From Metridium senile (lineage: Eukaryota > Cnidaria > Anthozoa > Actiniaria > Metridiidae), in assembly GCA_949775045.1 (NCBI GenBank), contig OX459110.1:12681741-12745740 (forward strand): 64,000 nucleotides of DNA, given 5' to 3'. Every line of letters begins with the position of its first letter. Positions within the stretch are counted from its first letter, which is position 1. Of the stretch, positions 35,322-47,299 are shown piece by piece. The position numbers and the translations under genes were made by a program. Under the pieces are notes generated by a model. The model saw only the letters and a program-made list of their open reading frames with translations. It ran no database searches and was not told where the DNA came from.

Positions 35322-35593
35322 CACAGGGAGCCCAAGCTCGTCACTTGATATTTTACAGTAAATGTATGGAGTCGCGAAATATCCTTTCGCTGTGCCTCAA
35401 ATATACAATAATAAAGACTGTTTTTGACGTAGATAGTTGTGTATAACTGTTTTCTAATCTGTGACCGAGTTTTAGCTCAATTAGAGCGATTTTGACGAAA
35501 ATACCCCAGGCGTTGAGGCACAGCGAAAGGATATTTCGCGACTCCATACATTTACTGTAAAACAGCACAAGTGACGAGCTTGGGCTCCCTGTT
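35322..35593. mobile_element. Palindromic element bounded by CACAGGGAGCCC
   Basis: The left arm CACAGGGAGCCCAAGCTCG, then TGTATGGAGTCGCGAAATAT, pairs with the right arm ATATTTCGCGACTCCATACA and GAGCTTGGGCTCCCTG. Arms are about 75 bp. Related in its ends to 11978-12083. Confidence 0.85.
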
Positions 35594-35733
35594 ATCTCAC
35601 CTCCTGTAAATCTCAATACAAAAGGAAGGATCTCGAGGATACACTTTATGTTATAAGAAAGAGGTAGTGTCCTAACTAGTGGTCGTTGGATCGTATTAAA
35701 CTACCTTATATTCTCTCATAGAAGGCTTATATG

Positions 35734-35950
35734 AGACCACAGACAGATAGCTTGGGCTACCTGTGGTCTTTATCAGGCGATGGGTAGACTGGAATGAGAG
35801 TAGAACTTAAATGGAAACTAGCGAGTAAGTAGTAATAGGCTGCGTCTGTGTTTGATATAAATGATAGGTAATATAATGAAATTTGTAACACCGTAAAAAA
35901 TGTTGACTTAACTTTACTGATGTTTCGAGCTTTAGCCCTTCGTCGAAGTA
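35734..35950. repeat. Fragments of two palindrome families
   Basis: GACCACAG and GGGCTACCTGTG (35754) form an end like that at 12072. From about 35815 follows a partial copy of the repeat seen at 15525-15800 (GATAGGTAATATAATGAAAT, CGAGCTTTAGCCCTTCG). Confidence 0.55.
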
Positions 35951-36351
35951 AAATGGATAAAACTTATATACAGTTCGTCGTTTGTTTTTGCGAATTGTTG
36001 AGATCTGTAATGTTGTTGGGACATGTAATCTCTTGTTTTATTTGTAAGAAAGATAATAGGTTACCTGTCAATATTCTTTAAGATGGGTTATTCTTATGCA
36101 CGTGTCGGTAATTAATACACAAAAAGATAGAATAGCATATGTGTGCTTTGTAAGATAGCCGGCAATCAATACGTATACCAAGAAGGGCAGAAGAATTTAT
36201 AATCACCATGATTTTTCATTGATTTGAATGGCCCTAATCACACCAGGGGACAGACAAATCATCACGAACGACAAGTCGGGAAAATTAGTTAAATAAATAT
36301 GAATTCAGAAAAATCAGACAACTTTTTCGTCTCAAATTGTGCATGTCCAGT

Positions 36352-36440
36352 TTTTACACCAGACGATTTGTCCGTCATAAGACGATTTGTCCGTCATAAG
36401 ACAATTTGTCCGTCATAAGACGATTTGTCCGTCATATAAG
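36352..36440. repeat. Short tandem repeat, 19-bp unit GACGATTTGTCCGTCATAA
   Basis: Four near-identical units. Upstream words such as GACAGACAAATCATCACGAA may be a decayed inverted relative. Confidence 0.85.
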
Positions 36441-36804
36441 ACTTTTCCGTATTCTAGTGTGAAAACACCTATAATTGGAATTTTGCTATAGTTTTTTTTA
36501 TAGTTTGATTTTAGATAAAGTTGCAATTTAAATCATTTATCATTTTGGTGACTGATTCAAGAATGTCTCCAAATAGTCCAATTGGATTCCGTCCTGGTTT
36601 TTAAGACTTTTTTAGCAGACAGAGGAAAACATTTCAGTAATGGCTCAGTATTTCTGGCGTATTAGTTTTTTAACAAATAATGATGAATAACGAAAATTTG
36701 TCACTTTTCATCAACATGTGTTATTGTATTAAAAGGGCTTTCTATCAATACTTAATGTCTTAATCAAATATGCCATACTTTATAACGTTCACTTTTGATT
36801 TGAT

Positions 36805-38110
36805 TTGAATAGAATGATCAAACGTTCTTTTCACATTGAATTGAAACATATCAATCACTGCGTTTGAATGAAGCTTAGATAGCATTTCTAGGAGCCTCTC
36901 TAATCACGGCAATATATATAACACAAGTTAACGTTTGCTTTTGATCTGATTTGAATGGAACGATCAAACGTTCTTTCCATTAATTGAAACATATCAATCA
37001 CTGCGTTTGAATGTAGCTTAGATAGCATTTCTAGGAGCCTCTCTAATCAAACATGACACAAGTTAACGTTCGCTTTTGAATGGAACGATCATTCGTTCTT
37101 TTTACTAATTACGACAAATTAATTGACGTCACGTTTTGAAATTTAGTGATAAAAGTTTATTTTAATCCTCGGTATTGATTCGATTTTTAAATGGAACAAA
37201 TGATTAATCGTTCTTTTCATCGATTTCAACAATTCATCTTCTCGTTTGTAACTAAGTCGGCGATCCTAATACTGTTGAAAAAGGAACGTTAGATTTGAAT
37301 GCCGGTAACGATCAAACCTTCTTTTCACTAATCGCATCAAATAAAATCAATTTGATTTCTTTACTAATCGGTAGAACGATCAAGTGTTCTTTTAAGAATT
37401 GAAAGAAATCCGAATTTTTAGAATGATCAGAGTATATTAACTCTGGAACGATTAATCGCCTTTAACTGATTGAAATAATCCATCGGCTTTGGAACGATCA
37501 ATCGTCCTATTTCCGATTGAAATTACAGAGATTCATCGGCTTTATAGCAATCAATTGTTCTTTTTTCTGATTGAAATTAAAGAGATCAAATTTAGAACGA
37601 TTAATCGTTCTTTTTTCTGATTGAAATTAAAGAGACAATCTTTACAACAATCAATCCTTCTTTTTCTGATTGAAATTAAAGAGATCAGTCTTTACAAAGA
37701 TCAATCGTCCTTTTTGTGATTAAAATTAAAGACATCAAATTTAGAACGATCAATCGTTCTTTTTACTGATTGAAATATTTAATCGCTTTCGAACGATCAA
37801 TCGTATTTTTTTTCTAATTGAAATCACAGAGATTAACCAATCTTTACAACAATCAATCCTTCTTTTTCAGTGATTGAAATTACAGAGATGAATTAATCTT
37901 TACTATACAACGCTCAATCGTCCTTTTTCTAATTGAAATTACAGAGATCAATCAATCTTTACAAAGATCAATCGTTCTTTTTTCTAATTGCAAAATTGAA
38001 ATTTCAGAGATCAATTAATCTTTACAAAGATCAATCGTTCTTTTTTCTGATTCGAATTATAGAAGAGATCAAATTTAGAACGATCAATCGTTCTTTTCAC
38101 TAATTGAATG
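36805..38110. repeat. Diverged minisatellite with palindromic GAACGATCAATCGTTC
   Basis: Units of about 50-70 bp each carry a version of the palindrome GAACGATCAATCGTTC followed by TTTTTCTGATTGAAATTAAAG. The palindrome is kept (exact or one to two changes) across more than ten units, while spacers vary. Confidence 0.85.
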
Positions 38111-38264
38111 AAATCAATCGTAGCGTTTGTAAGTAAGAAAGGCATTCTAGGGTTGGCTATTGTTCTACAAGGTTTCAAACTAAATGATTTAGTGACATCT
38201 GTATCGATATCTTAAGTGGCTGTCAATCAGTCGAGCATTCAAACGGTTTCTACACAACGACAGA

Positions 38265-38640
38265 AGTTTCAAACTTATTAAAAGAATTACTATGATCCCC
38301 GTTCCAAAGCGACCTCCCCTCTCCCCCTAATCTGTAAGCGACCAGAGAAAAAGTTTCAAAATTATGAACGTTTCACCCATTTCTAAGCCACACAACGATA
38401 GAAGTTTCAAAGTTACTAAAATAATTACTATTGATCCCTCCCTCCCCTCCCCCTAATCTGTAAGCGACCAGAGAAAAAGCTTCAAAATTATGAACGTTTC
38501 ACCCATTTCTAAGCCACACAACGATAGAAGTTTCAAAGTTACTAAAATAATTACTATTGATCCCTCCCTCCCCTCCCCCTAATCTGTAAGCGACCAGAGA
38601 AAAAGTTTCAAAATTATGGACGTGTCACCCATAACGAGAG
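38265..38640. repeat. Tandem repeat, three units of 126 bp
   Basis: ACCAGAGAAAAAG occurs at 38341, 38467 and 38593, with CACAACGATAGAAGTTTCAA and CTCCCCTCCCCCTAATCTG in each. The last two units are nearly identical. Confidence 0.9.
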
Positions 38641-38715
38641 ATCTAAATCTTCTTAGGCGATTGTGTAGGATCCAGGCCCGTCAAAAAATCAGGCTAATCG
38701 ATCTAACGCAGTATT

Positions 38716-38763
38716 GGGCTTCCTGTGTTGAGTATTCCGAAAACTGTAGACACAGGTAACCCA
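38716..38763. mobile_element. Small hairpin with the 12-mer pair
   Basis: GGGCTTCCTGTG (38716-38727) faces CACAGGTAACCC about 25 bp away. It is the smallest structure carrying the motif and could be a minimal or decayed palindrome. Confidence 0.5.
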
Positions 38764-39098
38764 ACAAACAAAATCAGTTCTTTTGTTTTTGCTTTTCGAA
38801 GTGACCATGCACAACAACACAAATGCCGATAGAATTTCCAAGGAAACAATGAGAAAGAATAAATTAAAGGCCATTAAACAATAGAATATGAAGAAACTAA
38901 TAGATATATTCTCCAAAAATTTGCAGCTGTGCAGAGACAAATTTTCGGACAAATTTTCAAATCGCGAAGTATCATAAATTCAACTCTAAATTACGGCTCT
39001 TATTTTAGGTTAAATTAAACTAAATTACTTTGAAATAATTACTATTAGAATACCAATTAAAATAGGAACGGTTTTAGTAAAAATAAGATAATATTTAC

Positions 39099-39160
39099 CT
39101 TATAATACACGCTGTAAAATTCACGCCAGTTCGCTTCGCTACAGATCTGTCATCCTCCAT
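39099..39160 (-). CDS. Candidate first coding exon of an unidentified gene
   Basis: On the minus strand an ATG (39160-39158) in a locally GC-richer, CpG-containing patch opens a 62-base frame starting MEDDRSVAKR and ending at AG|GTAAAT, a good donor. I find no second exon with confidence: a hydrophobic frame at 38689-38952 overlaps the 12-mer hairpin and is doubtful. It may be chance. Confidence 0.2.
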
Positions 39161-39325
39161 GTTTGTTTGAGCGCGAAACCGCAGTGCAAAGCCCACGGGC
39201 GCATACAAAAGAAAATAGCGATTGATCGCTGATCACTTTGATGGCCATGGCTGTATCTTATTTATCTCAATCAATTCCCAAAGGTTCTGATTGGGGCGAC
39301 GTAACAATAGGGACTCTATTAGCAT

Positions 39326-39503
39326 ACAGTAATAGCCCACGTGTAAGAACCTGAATTTTTCAATTTAGCCTAAAGGTTCTTATAAGATTCTTATATAAAT
39401 GGTACTTAAACCTTAATAGGTTCTTATGTGGAGGGGCTTAAAATGAAAATTTTAGCCTAACAGGTTCTTAAAACCCAGGTTCTTATACGTGGGCTATTAC
39501 CGT
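39326..39503. mobile_element. Palindromic element, ACAGTAATAGCCCAC family, copy 2
   Basis: Same ends as 10409-10573 (ACAGTAATAGCCCACGTG and ACGTGGGCTATTACCGT) and the same internal AAGAACCT and AGGTTCTTA words, inserted in the opposite direction as judged by the interior. Confidence 0.8.
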
Positions 39504-40019
39504 AACAATAAAACTTCAACGAATACTGACTACCCCCATTTCAGTGACATTATACAATTGATACTAAGTTGCTTAGTTAGCGCAAAGGGGTTTACCGTTT
39601 ATAGTCACCTAGGGGCTGGTTCTCTCCTCCCTCCCTGGTCCTTTGACTAGCGCGACGTTAGGTTTTCTGTCGGGATAGTGTGGATGGGACCGAAATCTTT
39701 ATCCTACACATTAAATCGATTCCATGCTTCGGCTTCATAGAATGTCTCGGAGGAATCGTCTCAATTTTTTTTATTATCTTTTATATTTTCAGTTTTAGTT
39801 TCAAGGGTTCGGGCCCTGTAGATTATGCGCTTATTATTTCAAGAAAAAATTCAACCGCAGCTATATTTTTATTTCATTTTTCGTTTCAGGCTTACGTTAA
39901 AGAATGTTTAAAATAGAACATTAAACAAAATAGATTAAAAAAATCCTTAAGTATGTAATAAAATTATGTTTGTAATAATTAATGTACAATACATGATTTA
40001 ACAACTACGAGTATAGAAT

Positions 40020-40236
<217 letters not shown>

Positions 40237-41080
40237 AAACAAAATCGATCCCCAAACCGGTTAGTGGCAGTAGCCTTAAGGTTAGCCTCGTTTTCGGACG
40301 GGCCTGGGTCCTATACGCTATCGCTTTCTCCCCAGGCAATTTTTCTGAAAAGACTCTATTGTTTTTTTTAACCAATCCTCAACTCTATCTTTTTTTTAAA
40401 CCCAATCCTAAATGATGTTTCGATTTGGTGCTAGATTGCCTATAGCTGCTTGTTCCTGAAGCCGCGACAATTTTCAAAGTGTATATGTACAACCATTTAG
40501 TATCGAGTTTGCTAAATAAATGCACTTATACTGGAGATATCGATTGGAAATACGTCTTACCGCACCTGCTAAACATGTGATTGAATATTCCCATATTAGA
40601 CTGTAGGACTTGAAGCAGGCTAATGAGTATTGGACTTGAGATTTGTCTCATTAATTATAAATATAGCACTCTATAATATTATTTCCATTCCATCTTGAAC
40701 ATTGGAACTGTAAAGTGCTGAATCATACTTACATGCTATTTTAGAATGACAATTTGTCTATTTTCACCTTACAATTTACAAATTATTATACATATTATTA
40801 ATTATCCTTATATGGAGGTGAGAGCCAACTGAGATAACTATGGGAAGCAATACAAAGCCAGTACGTTGGCAACACATGATTAACATTTTAACATAGTCAT
40901 ATTGTAAATATATATATATTAGCATATAATTAGAAACATTTTTAATTTTGGTAACCGTATTGAGCATTGTAAATGCGGAAAAAAAGAACGTCATATTATT
41001 ATTATTATTATGATAAGATATTTTTTGACTTTTTCCCTTGATGAGTAATCCCCCTTAATTAACTTGTATTACCTAATTCA
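40237..41080. other. Intergenic, no gene seen
   Basis: Mostly AT-rich unique sequence; short open frames lack domains. Confidence 0.5.
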
Positions 41081-41187
41081 CTAGTCTCCTTCGCAGCCGT
41101 TTTTAGTGTTATCACGAAACGTTCCCAGTCCCCACATTGGGATGGACACAGGAAGCCCGACACTAAAAACGGCTGCGAGGGAGACTA
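41081..41187. mobile_element. MITE, TAGTCTCC family, with 9-bp target duplication
   Basis: Ends TAGTCTCCTTCGCAGCCG and its near complement, flanked on both sides by CTAATTCAC. It carries one 12-mer (CACAGGAAGCCC at 41147) without an opposite partner. 107 bp. Confidence 0.88.
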
Positions 41188-41584
41188 CTAATTCACTGAG
41201 CTGTTCACAGTCTGAAAAGAACGACCGACTCGTCTATGTTATTCAAACTACTTACGTAAGTGACTTGTTCGGGCATTCAAAAAAAAAATCAATTTCAATT
41301 AAAAATATAAATAAAAAATAACCAGGTAACTTCGCGCTCGAACTTCCGGTTAGTATAAAAAGTAACCGAAATTGTTTTTGTCTCGAGCCGGCGCCATTTT
41401 GGAACTATTCCTTTTGACAAACAATCCTTTGCGCGCTTCGAAGTGAGATCAACTGGAAGCCTTCTACAACAAGAGAGCACAATAAATAGTTAGGTGTGTT
41501 AATTCTTGGATTCCCACCTCAGTTGGAAATCCCATGTCGCTCATGTTTGTACTAAAATGAAACGAAATATTGCTATTATAACTA

Positions 41585-42068
41585 AAGCCTTTACTAAAGC
41601 AACGGAAGCGCTACGGAAGCCATGCGTAGATAACAGGGTTAATGATACTTTGCTTGTACAAAATTGACATAAGTTTGTAGCCATACAACGTCACATTATC
41701 AATAAACGTCTAGCTTCTACTAAAGCAACGAAAGCTCTACGGAAGCGATGCGTAGATAACAGGGTTAATGATACTTTGCTTGTACAAAATTGACACAAGT
41801 TTGTAGCCATACATCGTCACATTTTCCATGAACGTCTAGCCTTTACTAAAGCAACGAAAGCTCTACGGAAGCCATGCGTAGATAACAGGGTTAATGATAC
41901 TTTGCTTGTACAAAATCGACATAAGTTTGTAGCCATACAACGTCACATTTTCAATAAACGTCTAGCTTCTACTAAAGCAACGAAAGCTCTACGGAAGCGA
42001 TGCGTAGATAACAGGGTTAATGATACTTTGCTTGTACAAAATTGACATAAGTTTGTAGCCATACATCG
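41585..42068 (-). pseudogene. Tandem array of GPCR A 3' ends, 126-bp unit
   Basis: Four units (marker TAACAGGG at 41631, 41757, 41883, 42009) each repeat the sequence coding the end of TM7 and the tail of receptor A, its stop, and about 50 bp of 3' flank. The parent segment in the gene has its marker at 42146. Every unit lacks about 11 bp present in the gene just after NPVIYA, so each is frameshifted. The units are clearly derived from the 3' end of the adjacent receptor. Confidence 0.88.
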
Positions 42069-42953
42069 TCACATTTTCAATGAACGTCGAGCCTTTACTA
42101 AAGCAACGAAAGCTCTACGGAAGCTTGGAAGTCGCCATGCGTAGATAACAGGGTTAATAAGCGAGTTGACGAGAACGAGCAGAAACTGCCCATCCCTTAG
42201 CCAATGGATAACCACACAGCTACACGTGGTGCAAAAATTCATAACGTATATCATAATACATGAAGGTAAATAGCAAATAATGAAGGCTATCAAGACGAAC
42301 ACAAACGTCTTGGTGATTCGTTTTTCACGTAAGACGAGTTTCTTCTGTGCTACTGATGTTCTTATGTCGTTAGCGTGTATCAACCTAGACTTTGAACCTT
42401 GTAGCACTTTAAACTGCACTATCACCAGAGTCACAAACGTCAGTATAATTGAGGTGTTTGCGAACACGAACGTGTAATGTATGTAGCCAACTTCAAGGTA
42501 CACGAAGGGAAGAGTAAACGCAATGATCCAGATACCAACAGCTGCACACCTAGTTCTCCTGGAGCCTAGCCTCGCTCTGTATCTCAGTGCGTTAGTGATA
42601 GCAACATACCGATCGACTGTTAGAGCCCCGATGTTAAGCACCGACGCCGTGCAGGAGATAAAGTACGATAAGTGAAGAAGCGACACGTAGTCGATCGACA
42701 GCGACAGCCCTTCTCGTGTATGGAAGTACACAGACAAAGGCTCAGTGATCAGGCCTACTATCAAGTCAGCCACTGCTAACTGGGCTATCAGCAAGGCAAA
42801 TGGACTGCGTAGGTCTCTGTAAGGGTTTTTGTAGACTGCCAGGCATACCAGTAAGTTTCCAGGAACTGTGAGCAAGCAGAGAAGACCTGATAGGACAGCG
42901 GATATCCATGGAAGGCACGGCGGTGGACTACCGCAGGTGCTGTTGTCAAACAT
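42069..42953 (-). CDS. GPCR A, class A rhodopsin-like receptor, single exon
   Basis: 294 residues with seven hydrophobic segments. Landmarks: N-glycosylation site NST at 4-6, N33 in TM1 (PGN), D63 in TM2 (LAVAD), DRY 114-116, NPVIY 267-271, then a short basic tail. TM6 has no CWxP; it reads CYLPSC. No cysteine sits at the usual start of TM3, and ECL2 is short and cysteine-free. ECL3 instead has CTTCSC (241-246) followed by IHWLRD. Short ECL2, ECL3 cysteines and a missing TM3-ECL2 disulphide recall melanocortin/MECA receptors; this is inference and the ligand is unknown. It is the only one of the four receptors with a canonical NPxxY. The whole frame is intact and intronless. Confidence 0.9.
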   Translation of the reverse strand: MFDNSTCGSPPPCLPWISAVLSGLLCLLTVPGNLLVCLAVYKNPYRDLRSPFALLIAQLAVADLIVGLITEPLSVYFHTREGLSLSIDYVSLLHLSYFISCTASVLNIGALTVDRYVAITNALRYRARLGSRRTRCAAVGIWIIAFTLPFVYLEVGYIHYTFVFANTSIILTFVTLVIVQFKVLQGSKSRLIHANDIRTSVAQKKLVLREKRITKTFVFVLIAFIICYLPSCIMIYVMNFCTTCSCVVIHWLRDGQFLLVLVNSLINPVIYAWRLPSFRRAFVALVKARRSLKM

Positions 42954-43540
42954 TTGAAAGCCGTAAAAGTTTTAAAATTAAGTCGCCCAAGAGACGATGA
43001 CGAGACGATGCAAATAACTAACGAGAACTTTTGAGTTGGTAAACGTATTGATTTTAAATTAAAACGTTTACAGATTTGCGTTCTTGCAAGAAATCTTCTT
43101 CAGTCGATCCCTCAAAGAACTCACGCCCGACACATGAGTGAGCACCAGCTTGTGAGCACCAACTTGTAAAGATAATCTCAGTTTTGTTATTGTTGTAGTC
43201 TGTCAATCCCAGCATTAATTTGTAAATCCTCTTCGGTAATTAGATATAGTGAAGGAAATCCTTTTGCGAAATTTCATGGCATGTATCTACGGTTGTATGT
43301 CTCAGTTCAAACTGTTGTTGTTGTAGGAAATAATTAGCTATATGTTGACGCATTGGTGTTGTCGGCAAACTGATCAAGTAATAAATCCAGCTGCCTTTTT
43401 TATTTATTGTAAAGCATCCACTTAGAAATATCCTCTTGAAGTCCTTGAGCTTGAAAAAAATGATCTTTTTATAAAACATGCATTTCAATAAGCTCATCTG
43501 ATTGAAAAATCTGACGTAATGATAATTATTGTGAATACAC
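42954..43540. other. GPCR A upstream region, no gene seen
   Basis: The 5' flank of receptor A on the minus strand. A TCTTCAGTCGATCC-type word follows a short AT-rich stretch; no promoter motif is called. The 85-codon open frame at 43240-43497 has no domain. Confidence 0.45.
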
Positions 43541-43544
43541 CAAA

Positions 43545-44060
43545 AATAAAGTAATATACTTCATCGCGATTGGTCAAAATTGAACTTGTGATTAATCATG
43601 CAAATGTGTATATTCGTATATTGTGATCAATCTTTGATCCAGGAGTAGATACTTCATTACGTCATTAATTTAATTAAAAAACTGACGAAATGATATATCG
43701 CTCACAAAAATGACGCCAATCAGACTATATTGTGATTGGTCAAAATTGAACTTGTGATTAATCAAATTTGATCAAATGTTTTCAAAGCATCAAATATTCA
43801 ATTCGTACATTGTGATCAATCATTGATCCAGGAATAGATACTGACTTCATTAATGAAATTAATCGGACTATATTGTGATTGGTCAAAACAAAATGACGTA
43901 GAGGAGTGTTAAATGGAGATTGAAAATGATGTAATATGTTATTGATGTATCGGTAAATGACGTAATCGGACTATATTGTGATTGGTCAAAACAAAATGAC
44001 GTAGAGGAGTGTTCAATGGAGCTTGAAAATGATGTAATGTGTTATTGTTATCTTATTGGT
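43545..44060. repeat. Diverged tandem repeats with ATATTGTGATTGGTCAAAA
   Basis: The word ATTGTGATTGGTCAAAA recurs several times. The last two units (from about 43859 and 43967) share ATGACGTAGAGGAGTGTT and GAAAATGATGTAAT. The inverted CCAAT motif (ATTGG) is embedded in each unit. Confidence 0.75.
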
Positions 44061-44261
44061 CAAATTCAAGGAGTGACGTAATGTCGCTACAATGCGGATA
44101 ATCAAGAAGATGATAACATCTGGTAAAGCTTGCAGCAGGGATGAAAATTGTGGCTTATTTATTATACACCATATGAAATAAGAAATAAATTTAGAAATAC
44201 AAAACGGCTTTCTTTGTTTGATATTTTCATCCAGACACGCCGGATATTGAGAGAACGCGTC

Positions 44262-44645
44262 TAACGAACCGTCTAAGGAACCGTTAAATGAACCGTCTAA
44301 TGAACCGTCTAAAGAACAATAAACCGTCTAAGGAACCGTTAAATGAACCGTCTAATGAACCGTCTAAAGAACAATAAACCGTCTAAGGAACCGTTAAATG
44401 AACCGTCTAATGAACCGTCTAAAGAACAATAAACCGTCTAAGGAACCGTTAAATGAACCGTCTAATGAACCGTCTAAAGAACAATAAACCGTCTAAGGAA
44501 CCGTTAAATGAACCGTCTAATGAACCGTCTAACGAACAATAAACCGTCTAAGGAACCGTTAAATGAACCGTCTAATGAACCGTCTAAAGAACAATAAACC
44601 GTCTAAGGAACCGTTAAATGAACCGTCTAAAGTATAATGAACCGT
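44262..44645. repeat. Minisatellite, 56-bp higher-order unit of AACCGTCTAA words
   Basis: CCGTCTAAGG recurs at 56-bp intervals (44323, 44379 and onward). Each unit is built of four 13-14 bp subunits ending AACCGT(C/T)(T/A)AA. About seven near-identical units indicate recent homogenisation. Confidence 0.92.
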
Positions 44646-45297
44646 CTGAACATACCGTATTTACTTGAATAAGCGCCGCACTTTACTCTAGAACAGCATT
44701 ATAAAAATAATTTTTTATCAAAAGATATATTCTTCAGCTCAAAGTAATTATATTTCACCGCTCGCCGATTAAGTTATCTCCCCAATATTCATAGTTCTGA
44801 TCAGGGGACATGCAGTATGTGAGATCGAGAAAAATTCAATAAGCGCGAGTAAATACGATAAGTTCGGACTCTTATAATTAGAACAAATTTCGTATGACTT
44901 TGAAAAGCTCATGACACGAACGCGGCAAAGGCACTACAAGGCACTTCAAAAGTCTAGAAAATATCACGGTCGCGGCAAGGCACGTACATGACACTGAATT
45001 TAGCACAGTCATACGAAATCTGCCCTATTTTATTTAAAGACTGTATAAGGTACTTTTGTTACCCTGATTAACTAAATCAAAATATTTATGGCGTCATATA
45101 GACTGTTCTCATGAAGCAGCTAGTCATATGGCAAATGCCAAGCAAGCCTCGTTCTGGCTCTGTTATTTAAAACAGTGACTTCATTGTATGGTGCTTTTGT
45201 TTTATTAAGTCAAAGTGAGGTTTGTCAGGCATTTGCATATGATTAGCTGCCTATAGTAAGAAAGGCATATTGCCAGTATTCTATTGAGCAAGCTATG
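44646..45297. other. Intergenic, no gene seen
   Basis: Unique sequence; GGCACGTACATGACACT-type words near 44920-45000 suggest short internal repeats but no element is defined. Confidence 0.45.
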
Positions 45298-45598
45298 CCC
45301 GGTGGTGGAGAACTCCCTTTGTCCAAGTGGTAGGGGTGATCGGCGATCCTTTTAGGGTTGAAAATATTTCCTGTGCGTACCTTTTAGGATCCTTTAAGGT
45401 TTCTTGTTCAAAATTCAATTACGTAACATGACTGTGTACCTGTAAGGGCCATGTAATTCTTTCAAAAAAGGTCAGCTGCTAAGAACATCAACACAATTTT
45501 AAGTTCTTTTAAATTATGCGTACCTTTTAGGGTTTGTTTTCAAAACCGGCCGCCGATAACGTACTATACCACTTGGACAAACAGAGTCCTCCCCCGGG
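45298..45598. mobile_element. Palindromic element, GTCCAAGTGGTA ends
   Basis: The left end CCCGGTGGTGGAGAACTCC with TTTGTCCAAGTGGTA pairs with the right end TACCACTTGGACAAA and CCTCCCCCGGG. The interior holds two GCGTACCTTTTAGG words. About 300 bp, non-coding. Confidence 0.75.
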
Positions 45599-45729
45599 AA
45601 GCTTTGACATACTTAACAGCCACTTTTAACTTTTTTTTTTTTTTTGCAGACGTGTTTATTTAAAGTTCTCAGCTTTTATAAAGAATATATCTGATATGTA
45701 GGAAACCTTATATATTGACGCTTTTGGCT

Positions 45730-46320
45730 ACACTTTGCGGTAGTCTTTGATAAAAGCGTAAACTTCCTTAGATCTGATTACCACTAGTGAACGTGGCTCC
45801 TATGCCTTATCTATGTCTGTACACCATTGATATTACAGGATGATAATCACAATAATAAAACAAACGTTGCTTAGGGGGAGGGGGGATGGGGTAGTCTTTG
45901 AAAAATTCGTTAACTTCGATCCTAATATCTGATTACCACTACTCAACGTGGTGGTACACCATTGATATTACAGAATGATAATCACAAGAATAATACAAAC
46001 GTTGCTTACGGGGGGAGGGGGTAGTCTTTGAAATACTCGTCAACTTCCTTAATATCTGATTACCACTACGGAACGTGGCTCCTATGGCTTATCTATGTCT
46101 GTACACCATTGATATTACAGAATGATAATCACAATATATGATAAGACTATCGTTGCTTAGGGGAGGGGGGATGGGATAGTCTTTGAAACACTCGTCAACT
46201 TCCTAATATATATCTGATTACCACTACTGAACGTGGTTCTATGGCTTATCTATGTCTGTACACCATTGATATTACAGAATGATAATCAAAATGATACGAC
46301 CAAAGGGGGAGGTATATGGG
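45730..46320. repeat. Tandem repeat, four units of 127-158 bp
   Basis: CTGATTACCACTA occurs at 45774, 45929, 46056 and 46214. Units also share GTACACCATTGATATTACAG, AACGTTGCTTA and a G-rich GGGGGAGGGGG segment. Confidence 0.88.
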
Positions 46321-46796
46321 GGATGGTCTATTTTGCGCATTTGAATTTATACGTATACACCTAATTGCAAGAACGTTGTCCTTTAGTTATTATTTAGTAG
46401 GAAAGGAATCAATTAAAAGACAAAAGAAAATCGTTCAAGCTGAAATCTTTCTTTTCTTAGAATACTAACATTAAAAGCCTGAAACATAGTACTAAAATAG
46501 GGATATTTTACTAAATAGTGATATTTTATGCTAATTCTATTGTTAATTAGTACTATTTAGTATACTACTTGTTTCACAGATATAATATCTGTCCTCTATC
46601 TCTTTATTTCTTACTAAATTACTTATGTTCTCTTTTCACGTGACAACATTCCATATACGTGTACATATATTTGCGCCATATAAGAATTCAAGATTATTAT
46701 TATCATTGTTATTAAACACATATTCAAAATATAATTTATGAAATATTTTACAAATATATTCAAAACAGGATTACTGTCCAGGTTAAATTTAATCAG

Positions 46797-47099
46797 CAGG
46801 GGCGGATACAGGATTTTTCAAGGGGGGTGGAAAATTTTTTCAATCAACCAAGGTCATTACGCTTTATGTAAATAGCGAAATTAGAAAGGCGACAAAAATA
46901 AAGAATCGATAATTCAGTTCATTGTGAACATTACGGAACTTTTGATTTATATTTATTTTTATATTTTGTTTAGAATCAATTCATTTTTTAATTGTTTGAT
47001 TTAAAATCAGTTTATTTTTTAAACTTTTAGGGATCAAAATGGGGGGTGGATATCCACCCAATCCACCCCCCCCCCACCCCCCCCCTGTATCCGCCCCTG
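46797..47099. mobile_element. hAT-like MITE, CAGGGGCGGATACAGG ends
   Basis: CAGGGGCGGATACAGG starts the element and its exact complement ends it. Subterminal G-rich and C-rich arms surround an AT-rich core. CAGGGGCGGAT-type ends are typical of hAT non-autonomous elements. The flanks (TTAATCAG and TAATGATA) are only a partial match for an 8-bp target duplication. Confidence 0.75.
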
Positions 47100-47175
47100 T
47101 AATGATAACCCAGAGTAAAAACAATGAAAAGAACAATATTTATTAAGAAATATTTCAAGATTAAGACTACAGTAG

Positions 47176-47299
47176 TTTTCAATAACCCGTGAAACACACT
47201 TTATTGTATCATTCTTTAATGCACCGTAATTCCATTGTGTTCTTTAGATATTATATCGCACTTTAACTGGTACACTTTGTTTCACGGGTTATGAGAAAA
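47176..47299. mobile_element. Palindromic element, TTTTCAATAACCCGTGAAAC arms
   Basis: TTTTCAATAACCCGTGAAAC pairs with GTTTCACGGGTTATGAGAAAA; the core is about 80 bp of AT-rich sequence. It ends 84 bp from the stop of GPCR B, so it may lie in that gene's 3' UTR. Confidence 0.75.

Noticed and set aside
41360..41410. Minus-strand ATGGCGCCGGC as a first exon
   Set aside because: Only about a dozen codons before a stop and no convincing donor or downstream exon.
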